Assembly: GCA_002104905.1 (NCBI GenBank)
Contig: MCFE01000187.1
Location: 62,001 to 126,000, forward strand
Direction of reading: 5' to 3'
DNA from: Basidiobolus meristosporus CBS 931.73
Lineage: Eukaryota > Basidiobolomycota > Basidiobolomycetes > Basidiobolales > Basidiobolaceae
Length of the DNA: 64,000 nucleotides
The notes under the pieces were generated by a model, which made no database searches, was not told where the DNA came from, and saw only the letters and a list, made by a program, of their open reading frames with translations. Positions 48,363 to 60,664 of this stretch are shown here, piece by piece. A program made the position numbers and the translations under genes. How positions within the stretch are numbered: the first letter of the stretch is position 1; the number at the start of each line of letters is the position of its first letter.

Positions 48363-49371
48363 CCTATGATAATAATTACAATGATGCTATCAAAAGGCTA
48401 TTACAAAGCTTAATCCCACAATTGGGATCTACTGAAACATTTAGGACAAAATACAAAGACTGTAAAAATTGCTTCTCAGATTTCACAGAAAACCGGATTA
48501 AAATTTCTCACCAAAACAATATGTTAGTGCCTTTGAATTTGTTCTCTGCTAGTTTTCTCACTTTTTGAGCACATAAACTGATCACCTCAAGCAACTCCAT
48601 TAATATTCACCACTCAATAAGTATTTCTGCTGTAACACTCAGGCTCCACAACTTTGGCGGGAACCTAACAGCTTTATGCCACCGTTCATTTACTGGTTCC
48701 TACATGTCCTGGTCATCAGCCGGCACAGCAAGGTCTAGCTCCTCATCTGCCAGTCTTTGCAATAAATCCTTGCAATATTCCAGTGCATTTTCTTGAGCAC
48801 TGCTCTTGAAGAAATGCTGCAACCTTTTGGTGTGCTTATTGATGTTCCAAAACTCCACTGAAGGCATGATGATAGTCTTTTGAACTCTTGATGTTGTAGC
48901 CCTGTCTGTCAGTGGGATCCTCACTCTGTCAACAATGGAGGATGTGGAGGCTGTGGTAGATGAATTGCCTTTTTCAACAAACTAATCTACCTTGCTGGAG
49001 TGTAGTGCAACTGGCTGCACTTACAATTCTTGTGAAAACAGTTGTTTTCTTCTTGGTAATTCTTCTTGGCTATGATGGGATTCCATCTGTTCTGGGCTTG
49101 TGGCACTAATTGGCAAGAACTGTATTTTTTTTGGATGCCTCCCTGTCTCAGGCATGGGCAGATAGTTTTCCCTTTACCTTTTCCTTTGTTGCTCCCAGAT
49201 CTTTCACTGCCACTTTATCTGAGTACTACTTGTAAAGAACTAAGTTTTCTCCTCAATAAGTTCTGTTCTGCCTCCTCTGTTTTGGCCTGCTTGTCCCTTG
49301 CTGGCACTCTTCTGTCAACCTGATGTTTCTTTTCTGCTAATTTTGAGCTCTCAACTGTAGTTGTGACAGGC
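48363..49371 (-). pseudogene. CACTA-like right end with ORF1 3' half
   Basis: Starts with the terminus CCTATGATAATAATTAC. On the minus strand ORF1 reads VEFWNINKHTKRLQHFF and CKDLLQRLADEELDLAV. It ends abruptly at GTGACAGGC (49,371), where the tnp2 3' tail of the next copy begins. Confidence 0.7.
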
Positions 49372-49943
49372 TATCTAACCATACAGTATATCCAATTGCC
49401 TTATATGGCAAAAAACTCGACAGTATTTTGATGGCCTCACAGCAAGTCTTGGATAGAATCATCATGACACTATGGTGGCCTACAGCTAGTTCTGTATAAT
49501 GCAACTGTACCAATTTACCAAGTGGTATTTCCTTTTCTACCTCCCCTGGCGCAATTAATATATTCCACTGTAGAATGACCCCTCTTTATTTGCTTACCCA
49601 CAACCACCTTGGGTATTCCACATATAGTTTCAATCAAAAAAAACTATGGCCACCTGCTTACTAACCTCTACAAACATGCATACCTGCCACAATTGACATA
49701 CTTCCATCACCTCAACTTTACGGCTTTTTAGTGTGATACTTGCAAAGTTGCCATATACCTTGTACTGCTGGTAACATACACATCTTGCAAACAAATGCTT
49801 GGTTGTTGCCACTTCTGCCATAAATACCTCCTGAATATCCAGAATGAACTGCTTGGTATTTAGCCAATATATTCCTTCTCCCTGCTGGATTCTAGTCCCC
49901 CTTTTAGGTACTCTCTAGCTTTTGTTTGTGTGAATTCTGTATT

Positions 49944-50124
49944 AGACTTGTTCCATTGTGCCATTGGTCATAATGCCTGAAAGTGCTGTATGTTTTGTTA
50001 TTAATTTGATATTTTAGGGTCATATGCATGTCAATTTTGATCCCAAATTGACACTATATGGCACCATCTGGCATGCTATGGCACTATTGGGTACTATGAT
50101 CAGCTGAAATGCTGAAACAAGTCT
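49944..50124. mobile_element. MITE, 181 bp, AGACTTGT family
   Basis: AGACTTGTTCC...AAACAAGTCT is flanked by ATT on both sides (49941-49943 and 50125-50127). The empty site TTCTGT-ATT-GAATGG is seen at 19.35 kb. It is the same sequence as 61,092-61,300 in the opposite orientation. Confidence 0.85.
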
Positions 50125-50557
50125 ATTGAATGGTGTAGGAGTTGGCTTGTGACCACAAAAAATCCGGCATATCTTAGTAGAGTTTTCCTGAAAAAAATTA
50201 GTTGCTTGTTGCACCCAACCCAACTTTGCATTACTTCACTGATTACCCATGCATTAGGGCTGCTTAGCTTCTTAATACCATAAACATGGGTGTCTCCATG
50301 TGCACATCTGTCCTGAGTATTTTCCAACTCTTTCTGGCTGTCCTCTATGTGCCAACTCATCACATTCATGACAGACTTGAAGGTAATATTCTTGATGAGA
50401 TTGGGATATGGTAGTACCTGCAGCTTGACTTGTCTTCCTATCTTCCCACACATGCTCCATAGGAAACTACCAAAAGGTGAAGCAAGGCCCAATATTCTCC
50501 ACACACCGTGCAAGATGGAATAGAGAATGGATACAGTAGCAGCAGAGATCTACACAT

Positions 50558-51368
50558 TGTGGTAGGGTAAACATACCTCCCACAGACAAGTTTATTCATA
50601 TAGCCATTATGATATACTTATCCATATTTTATCTTATCAGTAATATCCCATTCTTCTTTTGCTGGTATTATCAGCATTATCCCCATATGATATTTACCCT
50701 GATTAGTTAATAGCATTAGTTATCCCAGATGTTATTCAGCTTTGTGATCAGTATATGTATCTACACAAGGCAAGTACCCACGTCAGTACCTGTGACACAT
50801 GACCTATGTCTGTGTAGCCATCCCTAACATTTCAATACCATATATGGTATTTCTATGTTGCACAGGTTTCAGACTACTGATTCCTGATACCTGATTGGTT
50901 GGATGAGCTGTGCCTTTTAGAACCTTTCAGGACATTCTTGGCATATTTTCAACTCAAATTGATGTTATCAAGAGTTCCACTGCTCCCTAGAATCTTCTAG
51001 AACCTTGTCATTAGTAATCACTTGGCAATCAGGAAAAGTATTTAAGGGAAAACAATCCCTCATCAATAAATCATCCCTTCTATCAGTAACACTTCTCCCT
51101 TATTAATTAGCAGTTGATCACTGCACCTGCCTTCAACAGTACATCTCAGACCTGCCATCAAGGAGCTTTTCAGGGTAGTGCACAAGACACACAGAGGCCT
51201 TTGGAGACACTTGGAGCACCTAGGAAGCTTGAGAAGCAGGAGCTTTTTCCATAGTGACATATTGACAAAGACACCAGCAGTTTAGACACAGAGGCTATTG
51301 CACCCATCAGACACCTCACACACCTTGAGTTGTGTAGCTTCTCCCAGGAGTACCTCTACACCACCACA
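50558..51368 (+). repeat. Solo LTR-like insertion, family B (811 bp)
   Basis: TGTGGTAGGG...CACCACCACA is flanked by ACAT and GCAT (4-bp duplication with one transition). The empty site is at 19.78 kb. It shares its last bases and parts of its interior with family A. Contains AAAGTATTTAAGGG and then CAATAAATC. Confidence 0.78.
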
Positions 51369-53278
51369 GCATTCAGCTCTATGTTTGTAGTATAGCCACT
51401 CATATCCCATCACAAACTCCTCACACAACGGCTGCAGATGCGTCAAGTTGGCATTGGTGATCTGCTTCTGGATAAATATTCCTACAATGTCCACATATGA
51501 CTCCCAATGCTTCCAACATACTCTTGGTAGGAATGGCTTCAGAACACCACTTGAATAAATACATATCCAGTTCATCCAGTCTTTGCATTTGTATTGTTGC
51601 ATATGCATACAAATATTAATTGGAGCCCATGGGAAGTACTTAGAGTAGTGGATACTCTGTAATATCTTGCCAATTTTTTCAAATTTCTCTAGTATCTCAG
51701 AGCACTCATTTAGCTTAAAATGCCCATGTACAACTTGGTCATCAGTATAAGGATATTGCTGAAAAGCAAATGTATTGCTCCCAGTGGAAAGCTTTTGCTC
51801 CAATAGATACCCTCTATCTTAAGTATCTTTGGTTTCCATTTGATTTTGTATTCCGGCCAACAATTTTAGCTTGCCAACTTTGCTGCAATTGCATACTTAC
51901 TTGTGTATGTTTTCTCTGTGCAAAAATGATGTTTTTAGTGCTGGCGTTTGGGTAATAATAATGTGTGTGAGTTATAGAGTAAATCCCCTGGATCTCACAC
52001 ATTTAACAGCAATAACGTCCATTGTGCCCAGAAAACCCTGCTATCTTGCTGATGGCTGGGGTATCTCCAATGCAGATAATAATACACGCTTTCACATGAC
52101 AGCCATTTACCATTATCCCACTGGAAAGCATAGAAAACTCATCCAGCAATGGATACAGGTAGCTATCCAGGTGGGACGGTGATTTAGGCCCAGATACCAG
52201 TGAGACTACCATCAGATTATTGCTCTGATACCGTAAGATGGGCGGCAGATTCAGATTGATGATAATCAGTGGCCAGCAGGATTTGCTGGTAGAGTACTTG
52301 TTGGATGAGAATCCATCAAGTACTAAAGCAAAGGCATGGTCATACGTACCTTCATAGTAGCCCTTGCTTCTTAGCTGTTTGTAATGTTTGGCATCAAATA
52401 TATCCGATATGTTTGCGCTTGATTGATACTGAGTGCAGTACTGTATAGCGTTGCAATACTTGTCAGACTGCATCAGCTTCCTCAGATGGGGTATGACTGG
52501 AATATATTTGGAGTGTGAACAATGTTTTCCCTAATAGTGGTGGATTCCTAACAATTTGGACATGTTGCAATGGTAGCATTTTTAGATGTGAATGCCATGC
52601 AACTGTTAACACATGCTGAATCAGGACAGGCTCTGGATCATATGTTGCCAGCTGCATGATGGTTGTCCACTTGTACCATGTACATTGTAAGTTGCATCCC
52701 GGTATGATTTTGGCAAGAAGTAGTAATAAATCCTCAAAGCCCCCATCACTGATATTAGTGAAAATGCACCACTTCTCTAGCCACAACATTACATCATTTA
52801 CCAGTAGATGAATTACTGGGCTCACTTGGCTCCATAAAGTATCCTTGTCATTTGTTTCAACGGGTGTTGTCTCATTGCATATAGGGATTTGACTGGGCTC
52901 ATATATGGTACTGTTCTTAGGAGTGATAGGCTCAAAATCCATCAGTGAACCTTCTTTATCATAGCTATCACTCTACATACCATATTCAGAAGGCTGAGGT
53001 GAGCCTAAAGGCATCACAAGCTCACCTGACTCAGTTTGCACAAGGTGACATAGATGGCAATGTGCCAATATAGAAGTATCAACTGGCTGGCAAGATAATG
53101 TTGGTACAGTAGTGACCAATGAAGGGTCAAATATGACTTGGGTGGCAAAACACTGGCTGTGATCCTTGTAATACTTCCTATGCTGTCTACATGCTTTATG
53201 GCTGAGAGGCTTGGCACAATAGCCACATGGTCATTTTTCTCTTCTCTTATAGTATTGAGTCAAAGTAGTCTTGTCCAT

Positions 53279-53500
53279 GGGGCAAGCAGTTTGACCCTCA
53301 ACAACAGAATGCTATAATATCACTTTTTGGTCAATACTCTTGTGAACTTAAGACAGTCTTGTATTTGAGACATTGCACCTACATGAATGTAAGATTCAAT
53401 GATGACCTGCCATAGTAAGCATCATAAATAAAGTTGTGGCACCACATACACATGTATATGTAACACTATTTCCCCTTTGGCTTGACTCACTTGCAATTAT
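53279..53500. promoter_or_regulatory. Divergent promoter region between tnp2 and ORF1
   Basis: 222 bases separate the two start points. The palindrome C(C/T)TACAT-GA-ATGTAAG lies at 53,378-53,393. The same arrangement recurs near 21.6, 24.9, 37.45 and 45.6 kb. Confidence 0.5.
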
Positions 53501-56500
53501 TTGCTGCCAAAAAATAAAGCAAAGTTGTCTGGTTATCAACCAAACCCCACAGCTGACAGCAACAGAAGAACAGTTGGACAGCAGCTTGCTTTGACATTCA
53601 GTGCAACTAGTGGGGCTACATCCAAAATAGGCCCTGTAGATAGTGTGCCAATTGAAGGTAATAATACAGACTCCTCAGGCTCTCAGTCAAGTAGGCAATT
53701 TATAATCTCTGCAGAGCCACAAGCTGACTGTTGTGCTCAGGCAGATGGGAATGTAGCAATTACAGTACCCTCAGTTGAAGATCAGCAAGTGGCCATGATA
53801 ACATCACCACCACCTATATTAGCAAGTATGTTGTCAGCTCACACCAAAGTACCAATGAAGCCATTAGGTGCAGTGACTGATAGGATAGATGCAATGGCCA
53901 AGAGAAATCAGGAAATTGTCCAGAAACAGGATGAGCGGATAATACGCATAGAGCAATCAATATTGCAGGTAGAGAAAGCAGAATCTTTGCTGCAACAAAG
54001 GAACTCAAGTAGCTCAATGTCACAGCCAAGAATTGAGCCATTTCCCAATGTGTCAGCAGAAGCACACTGTACAGTCTTTGAAGCACAACAACAGTGTCCA
54101 AAGATAAAGCCCACAGAAAAACCTATCACAGCATGGGAGGAAGACAATGTGGTGTTTATACCAAAGCCTAAAAATCAAAAGACATTAAAGATCTGTGAAG
54201 CCGTTGAGTTCAATAATGAAGAGTGTGCTAATATACAAGAGGCTGTCAGAAGTCTAGCATGCCATCACTTCATGGCTGGCACACCATGAAACCATCAGGT
54301 ACTCAAGGCCAAGCAAAATGCACTTGACTTTTTCCATGAGGATTACCCTGGGTTCAAATGGGCAAACAGATTTTGGGCCAGGATTGGTATACCAAGAAGG
54401 TATCTTAAGAAAAGCAGAAACTATAAAAGGCAGAAGAACAAGGGTGCCATGGCTAAAAACCAGCAGCTTCCTCAAGAGCCTGTTACAAGCAGGGCCAAAA
54501 GCTCCAGACAAGCATCAAAGAGATGTCAGGTAGCTGGAAGAGTGCCAATTAGGGACAAGCAGGCAGATATGGATGCACCAGCACACCATTTATCTAGGAA
54601 AAGGCGTAGTACCACTCAAGAAGCACCCAGTCAAAGTAGCCATGAAGGATCTGGCAGTGATAAAAACTAGCCACTGTGGTGGTATATAAGTCTAAAGGGC
54701 AAAATATGGCCAACACTTCTCAAGTGTGAATGTGTGTGGGATGATCACTGGGTGCAATAACCTCTGGCAAAAGCTTGCTAGGAATACTGGTTCTTTTGTT
54801 TAATCTAAGGTGAAGGGGGATAAAGCCTCAAACTTTTCAAGGGAAAACTATTGAGCTACAATCCCCAACATAGGTAGCATCTTAACAAAAGCTTATAATG
54901 GCTTCAATGTCCTTTGAGATGACAGTGTACTAAAGCTTTCAAAGTCAAAACATCTATAAACTCTACCAACAGGGACTTGATAAGAATGCAGCTTTGACCA
55001 ATAGTTACAAAGACTGAAAAGTATCTTTGCCTTTACAAGAACAAACTTGTGAAAACAATCAAATATAATAAAAGATACCTACTCTGAATACTCCTCATAA
55101 GTAGTGCCTCCAAGGTCAGTTGGCTGTCAGTGCAGTTTCCTGGGAGTATTGTCAGGTCTGCGTCAGAAGGTAGTGGTAATAGGCAGCTGTGATCTCACTA
55201 CTCAATAAGTTGGAATATTGGATGAGGGATGATTTTTTTGTAAAGGATAGCCTCCCTCATATACTTTTTTGCTGCTCAAATTCTTGCTAGAAAATACTTT
55301 CCAGAAGTTTCCAGAAGGCAGTAGACAGCCAATCATGTTGTTGTGTACTATAAATAGCTCAAATTTTTGGCAGATTGTTCCATGAGACATTGTGGTACTT
55401 AGCCAATCAGAGAGTTGTAATATGAAACCTCTGTGTCAGGTAGTTACCTCATATGGTAGTAGGATAAGAGGGTTATGAAACCAGGATGGTCACATGACAT
55501 AGGCACTGTTGGGGGTACTTGCCATATATGGTAACTATCTTATCTTGGCATCTTGGCAAGGAATAGGAAGAGCTTGTGCAATGGGTCAATAGTGACAAAT
55601 AGTTTACCAGGTTAGAGAGTAATAACCACATAGACAGATAGAAAATATTGCAATTTGGGATGATACTAATATAGGGGGTGGTAATCCTTTTTTGGGAAGT
55701 GAATGTATGGGAATGAACACATCTGCCTGTGGGTGTCACTGTGACCCCACTATACCGCTTTACAGGAGCCTGTCACAACTATGGTTGGGAGCTCAAAACA
55801 AGTGGAAAAGAAATGTCAGGTTGCCAGAAGAGTGCCAGCAAGGGACAAGCAGGCCAAAATGAATGTGTCAGAGCAGAATTTATCCAGGAGAAAATGTAGT
55901 TCTTTACAAGAAGCACTCAGACAAAGTAGCAGTGAAAGACCTGGCAGTGATGAAGGATAAGGCAAGGGGAAAAATGTCTACTCAAGCGTGAGACAAGGAG
56001 GCATGCAAAAGAAACTGCAGTTCTTGCCAATTAATGCCGCAAGCCAGGAACAGACTGAATCCTGTCATAGCCAAGAAGAATTACCAACAAGAAAACAGCT
56101 GTTTTCACAAGAGTCGGAAGTGCAGCCAGTTGAGCTACACTCTAGCAAGGTAGATGAGTTTGCTGAAAAAGGCAATTTGTCTACCACAGCCTCCATTGTT
56201 GACAGAGTGGAGATCATACTGATAGACAAGGCTACAATGTCAAGAGCTCAAAAGACTATTACAATGCCTTCAGTGGAGTTTTGGAACATTAATAGGCACA
56301 CCAAGAGGTTGCAGCACTTCTTCAAGAGCTGTGCTCAAGAAAATGCACTGGAATATTGCAAGGATTTATTGCAAAGACTGGCAGATGAGGAGCTAGACCT
56401 TGTGGTGCTGGCTGAAGACCAGGACATGTGGTAACCAGTTAATGAACAGTGGCATAAAGCTGTTGAGCTCCCGCCAAAGTCATGGAACCAGAGCATTACA

Positions 56501-56521
56501 GCAGAAATACTTATTGAGTGA
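53501..56521 (+). pseudogene. CACTA-element ORF1, best-preserved copy
   Basis: The first block (53,501-54,672) is one frame with a single TGA at 54,287 where another copy has TGG. The start is TTG where the 37,347 copy has ATG. It holds a coiled-coil-like stretch (DRIDAMAKRNQEIVQKQDER) near 53,880-53,990 and a basic segment RRYLKKSRNYKRQKNK. A 60-residue segment (CQVAGRVPIRDKQA ... SSHEGSGSD) is repeated after the LTR insertion (CQVARRVPARDKQA ... SSSERPGSD). The last block has VEFWNINRHTKRLQHFF and VNEQWHKA. I know no family for it; a TnpA-like DNA-binding partner is a guess. Confidence 0.65.
54675..55752 (-). repeat. Solo LTR-like insertion, family A
   Basis: 1078 bp in reverse orientation, TGTGGTGG...CCCCACTATA, flanked by CCAC and CCGC (one transition). 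The empty site is at 23.19 kb. Confidence 0.78.
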
Positions 56522-57536
56522 TGAATATAAATGGAGTTACTTGTTGAGTGTGGGGTTGGGCTTAATGTTGGTGTGGGGTATAAAGACTTGTATAGGTCAA
56601 TACAATTGGCAATTGAGGTACAACTGAAGTTTCAATGGAGATAAATCAATTTGTATGCATGAAAAGTATGAGAAATGGTTGAGTCATGAAGTAATGAGTG
56701 TGCAAAAGAGGCAATAGCCAATCAATTCACACAAATATAGGAGGCAATAGTGTGTCCAGGATCAGAAAGTGAGCAAATTGGCAGGGAACCAATCAAAACG
56801 CACATCTGCATTAGACTTGTTCTGTTGGGTAGTGCCACATTGAGCCATGAGTGCCAAATGATGCCATAGAGTGCCATGGGGGCAAAGTGATCCTACGCTT
56901 GGCCACAGAGTATGCAGCATTGCTCTGCATCTTCATGCAAAGCAGCCCCTGTGTTTCACCCAATGTGTTGGAGAAAATCCATTTTTTGACCTTTTTTTTA
57001 GGTCAATACAGTACATGATGTGTAAGTGCACAAAAGGATTGAAGATATGCATCTGGTACTCAATACCCATGGCACTCTGAATCTAGCTCCTGTGGCTTGT
57101 AACATGTCACAGAAATGCATGGCACTATCTTGGTCCACTAGTACTATCTGGCACTATCAGTTCTTTGCATTGATCTTACTTCAGGGCTAATAATAAAATA
57201 GAGTGACAGATAGTACTAGTGGACCAAGATTGTGCCATGCATTTTTGTGACATGTTACAAGCCACAGGAGCTAGATTCAGAGTGCCATGGGTATTGAGTA
57301 CCAGATGCATATCTTCAATCCTTTAGTGCACTAACACATCCTGCACAACTTTGATCCACAAAAAAACATCAAAGAATGGATTTTCTCCTGCATCATAGGT
57401 AAAACACAGGGACTGCTTTGCATGAAGATGCAGAGCTATGTTTCACACTCTGTGGCCAAGTATAGGTTCACTTGGCCACTCTGGCACACCATGGCATCAT
57501 TTGGCACTCATGGCTCAATGTGGCACTATCCAACGG

Positions 57537-58401
57537 TGCAGTGGGGTGACATTGACTCCCACTGACAGGTGTGCTCATTCCCATATTTTCTACTTCCCTA
57601 TATCTCTACTACATTTATTTTAGTTTTATCCCATTTGTCTTACCTGATCAGTACTATCCCATAAGCTGGTTGACTATTATACCTGCTTACCCTATTGCAT
57701 AAATTACCCCTCACATTATGTAAGATTACTAGTTATAAGTGCTTCTATATTAGGCAAGTACCTGCGCCAGTACCCATGGCACGTGATCAACCCGTGTCAC
57801 CATCCCACCATTTTCCTACCATATATGGTATCCCTGTGTTACACAGGTTTCAGAATACTGTTCCCTGATTGGCTGGATGTGCTGTGCCTCTTAGAACCTT
57901 CCAGCACCTACTTAGAACATTCTTAGGTCATTCCAATGTCCTTAAGATTTCTATTGATATCTGGAACCTTCTGGAACACTATGATTAGTGATCACTTAGC
58001 TAGTAAGAGAAGTATATAAGGGAGGCTATCCCTCAACAATAAATCATCATCCCTTTTATCAATATACCAACTTGTTGATTAGTGTGATCACCGCTACCTG
58101 CTGCTACCTGAACTTCCAACCCCAGACCACAAGAAACTCCCAGGAAACCGCACTGATAGCCAACTGACCTTGTAGGCACTACATGTGAGGAATACTCAGA
58201 GTAGGTATCTATTATAATATTTGATTCATTCCCAAGTTTGTTCTTATACAGGCAAAGATACTTTTCTGTCTTTGTAACTATTGACCACAGCTGCATTCTT
58301 ATCACATCCCTGCTTGTGGAGTTTACAGTTGTTTTGACTTTGGAAGCTTTAGTACATTGTCATCTCAAAGGACGCTGAACCCCGCATATACTTTTGTTAG
58401 G
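57537..58401 (+). repeat. Family A LTR, left piece (right piece 60,283-60,485)
   Basis: TGCAGTGGGG opens the LTR; it breaks at TTGTTAGG and resumes at 60,283 with ATGCCTACCAAGTTGG, as in the continuous copies. The outer flanks are ACGG (57533-57536) and ACAG (60486-60489). Confidence 0.78.
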
Positions 58402-58405
58402 ACAC

Positions 58406-59209
58406 TGTGGTGGTGTAGAGGTACGCCTGGGAGAAGCTATACAACTCAAGGTGTGTGAGGTGTCTGATGGGTGCAATAGCCTCTGTGTCTAAACTGCTGG
58501 TGTCTTTGTCAATACGTCACTATGGTAAAAGCTCCTGCTTCTTGAGCTACCTAGGTGCTCCAAGTGTCTCCAAAGGCCTCTGTGTGTCTTGTGCACTAAC
58601 CTGAAAAGCTCCTTGATGGCAGGTCTGAGATATACTGTTGAAGGCAGGTGCAGTGATCAACTGCTAATTAATAAGGGAGAAGTGTTATTGATAGAAGGGA
58701 TGATTTATTGATGAGGGATAGCTTTCCCTTAAATACTTTTCTTAATGGCTAAGTGATTACCAAGGACAAGGTTCTTGAAGATTCTAGGGAGCAGTGGAAT
58801 TCTTGATGACAACACTATGAGCTAAAAATATGCCAAGAATGTCCCAGAAGGTTCTAAAAGGCACAGCACATCCAACCAATCAGGAATCAGTAGTCTGAAA
58901 CATGTGCAACATAGAAATACCATATATGGTACTGAAATGGTAGGGATGGTAACACAGATATATGTCATGTGTCACAGGTACTGACGTGGGTACTTGCCTT
59001 ATGTAGCTACAGATACTGCTCACAAGGCTGAATAACATCTGGGATAACTAATGCTAATAACTAATCAGGGTAAACAGCATATGGGGATAATACTAATAAT
59101 ATGAGCAAAAGAAGAATGGGATAATACTGATAAGATAAAATATGGATAAGTATATCATAATGGCTCTATGAATAAACATGACTGTGGGAGGTATGTTTAC
59201 CCTACCACA
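58406..59209 (-). repeat. Solo LTR-like insertion, family B (804 bp)
   Basis: Reverse orientation, TGTGGTGGTG...CCTACCACA, with a perfect ACAC duplication at 58402-58405 and 59210-59213. Homologous to 50,558-51,368. Confidence 0.8.
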
Positions 59210-59213
59210 ACAC

Positions 59214-60282
59214 TGTGGTGGTGTATAGGTCCAAGGGAGAGATACGTCCAACACTTCTCAAGTGTTTTGTGTGTGGGGTGTTCACTGGGTGCAATAACCT
59301 CTGGCAAAAGCTTGCTAGGAATACTTGGGTTCTGTCTCTAGTCTAATGTGAAGGGGAATAAAGCCACAAGCTTGTCAAGGGAAAACTATTGAGCTACAAT
59401 CCCCAACTTAGTTGGCGTCTTAACAAAAGTATGTGCTGGGTTCAGCATCCTTTGAGATGACAATGTACTAAAGCTTCCAAAGTCAAAACAACTGTAAACT
59501 CCACCAGCAGGGACTTGATAAGAATGCAGCTGTGGTCAATAATTACAAAGACAGAAAAGTATCTTTGCCTGTACAAGAACAAACTTGGGAAAGAATCAAA
59601 TATAACAAAAGGTACCTACTCTGAGTATTCCTCACAAGTAGTGCCTCCAAGGTCAGTTGGCTGTCAGCACAGTCTCCTGGGAGTGTCCTTTGGTCTGGGG
59701 TTGGAAGTTCAGGTAGCAGCAGGTAGTAGTGATAACACTAATCAACAAGTTGGTATATTGATAAAAGGGATGATGATTTATTGTAGAGGGATAGCCTCCC
59801 TTATATACTTTTCTCACTGGCTAAGTGATTACTAATCACGGTGTTCCAGAAGGTTCCAGACATCAATAGAAATCTTAATGACATCAGAATGACCTAAGAA
59901 TGTTCTAAGTAGGTGCCAGAAGGTTCTAAGAGGCACAGCACATCCAACCAATCAGGAATCAGTATTCTGAAACCTGTGTAACATGGGGATACCATATATG
60001 GTATGAAAATGGTGGGATGAAGATATGGGTTGATTATGCTTCATGGGTACTGGCACGGGTACTTGCCTACTATATAAGCACTTATAGCTAGTAATCTACA
60101 TAAAGTGAGGGGTAACTTTTGCAATAAGGTAAGCAGGTGTGACAGTCAACCGGCTTATGGGATAGTACTGATTGGGTAAGACAAATGGGATAAAACTAAA
60201 ATAAATGTAGTAGAGATATAGGGAAGTAGAAAATGAGGGAACAAGCACATCTGTCAGTGGGTGTCACTGTCACCCCACTACA
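59214..60282 (-). repeat. Solo LTR-like insertion, family A (1069 bp)
   Basis: Reverse orientation, TGTGGTGGTG...CCCCACTACA. It begins directly after the ACAC duplication of the family B copy and is followed by ATGC. It sits inside the plus-strand family A LTR 57,537-60,485. Confidence 0.8.
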
Positions 60283-60664
60283 ATGCCTACCAAGTTGGGG
60301 ATTGTAGCTCAATAGTTTTCCCTTGACAAGCTTGTGGCTTTATTCCCCTTCACATTAGATTAGAAACAGAACCCAAGTATTCTTAGCAAGCTTTGGCCAC
60401 AGGTTATTGCACACAGTGAATACCCCACACAAGACACTTGAGAAGTGTTGGATGTATTTCTCCCTTGGACCTATACACCACCACAACAGAACAAGTCTAT
60501 TGTTGTGATGAGAAATTTTGACTAAGTTTTTTGTGAAATCTGGGGTGCAATTATTTTGGAATGGTCTATGGACAGTGTCCCAACAAGATCACTACCTCTT
60601 AGTTGCAGGACTATAACTTTGTGACAGCCTTTTGACAGGATCATCTCAATAATATTACATAGGA

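Larger units (their letters stand above)
49500..53278 (-). pseudogene. Tnp2-type transposase pseudogene, best-preserved copy
   Basis: The ATG at 53,278 gives MDKTTLTQ. Conserved blocks in order are the Cys/His N-terminus, MDFEPITPKNST (52,942), YDHAFALVLDGFSSNK (first core aspartate near 52,316), CWPLIIINLNLPP, SGPKSPSHLDSYLYPLLDEF (second aspartate near 52,166), AGFSGHNGRYCC, and LHLARCVENIGPCFTF with MCGKIGRQVK. The C-terminal block has YGNFASITLKSRKVEVM (49,630-49,821). This is the order of Tnp2/Transposase_21 proteins of CACTA elements. A MITE and an LTR interrupt it and frames are broken. Confidence 0.82.
56813..60498. mobile_element. Foldback element, AGACTTGT family (733 bp net), split by nested LTRs
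   Basis: Starts AGACTTGTTCTG and ends GAACAAGTCT, with ATT at 56810-56812 and 60499-60501; the empty site is at 24.22 kb. Arms 56,813-57,149 and 57,208-57,536 are inverted copies of each other around a loop of about 58 bases. Near the end of the right arm a family A LTR has inserted (57,537 onward). Confidence 0.82.
49372..60664. mobile_element. CACTA-like element with deeply nested insertions
   Basis: tnp2 reads leftwards from 53,278 and ORF1 rightwards from 53,501. The right terminus (…TACATAGGA) ends at about 60,664; the left terminus is lost. Nested inside are a MITE (49,944-50,124), a family B LTR (50,558-51,368), a family A LTR (54,675-55,752) and a foldback (56,813-60,498) that itself holds three LTRs. 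Without these it measures about 5.5 kb. Confidence 0.78.

Noticed and set aside
49936-50130. TA dinucleotide duplication (Tc1/mariner type) for the AGACTTGT MITE
   Set aside because: Comparison with empty sites at 19.35 kb and 24.22 kb supports a 3-bp ATT duplication instead.
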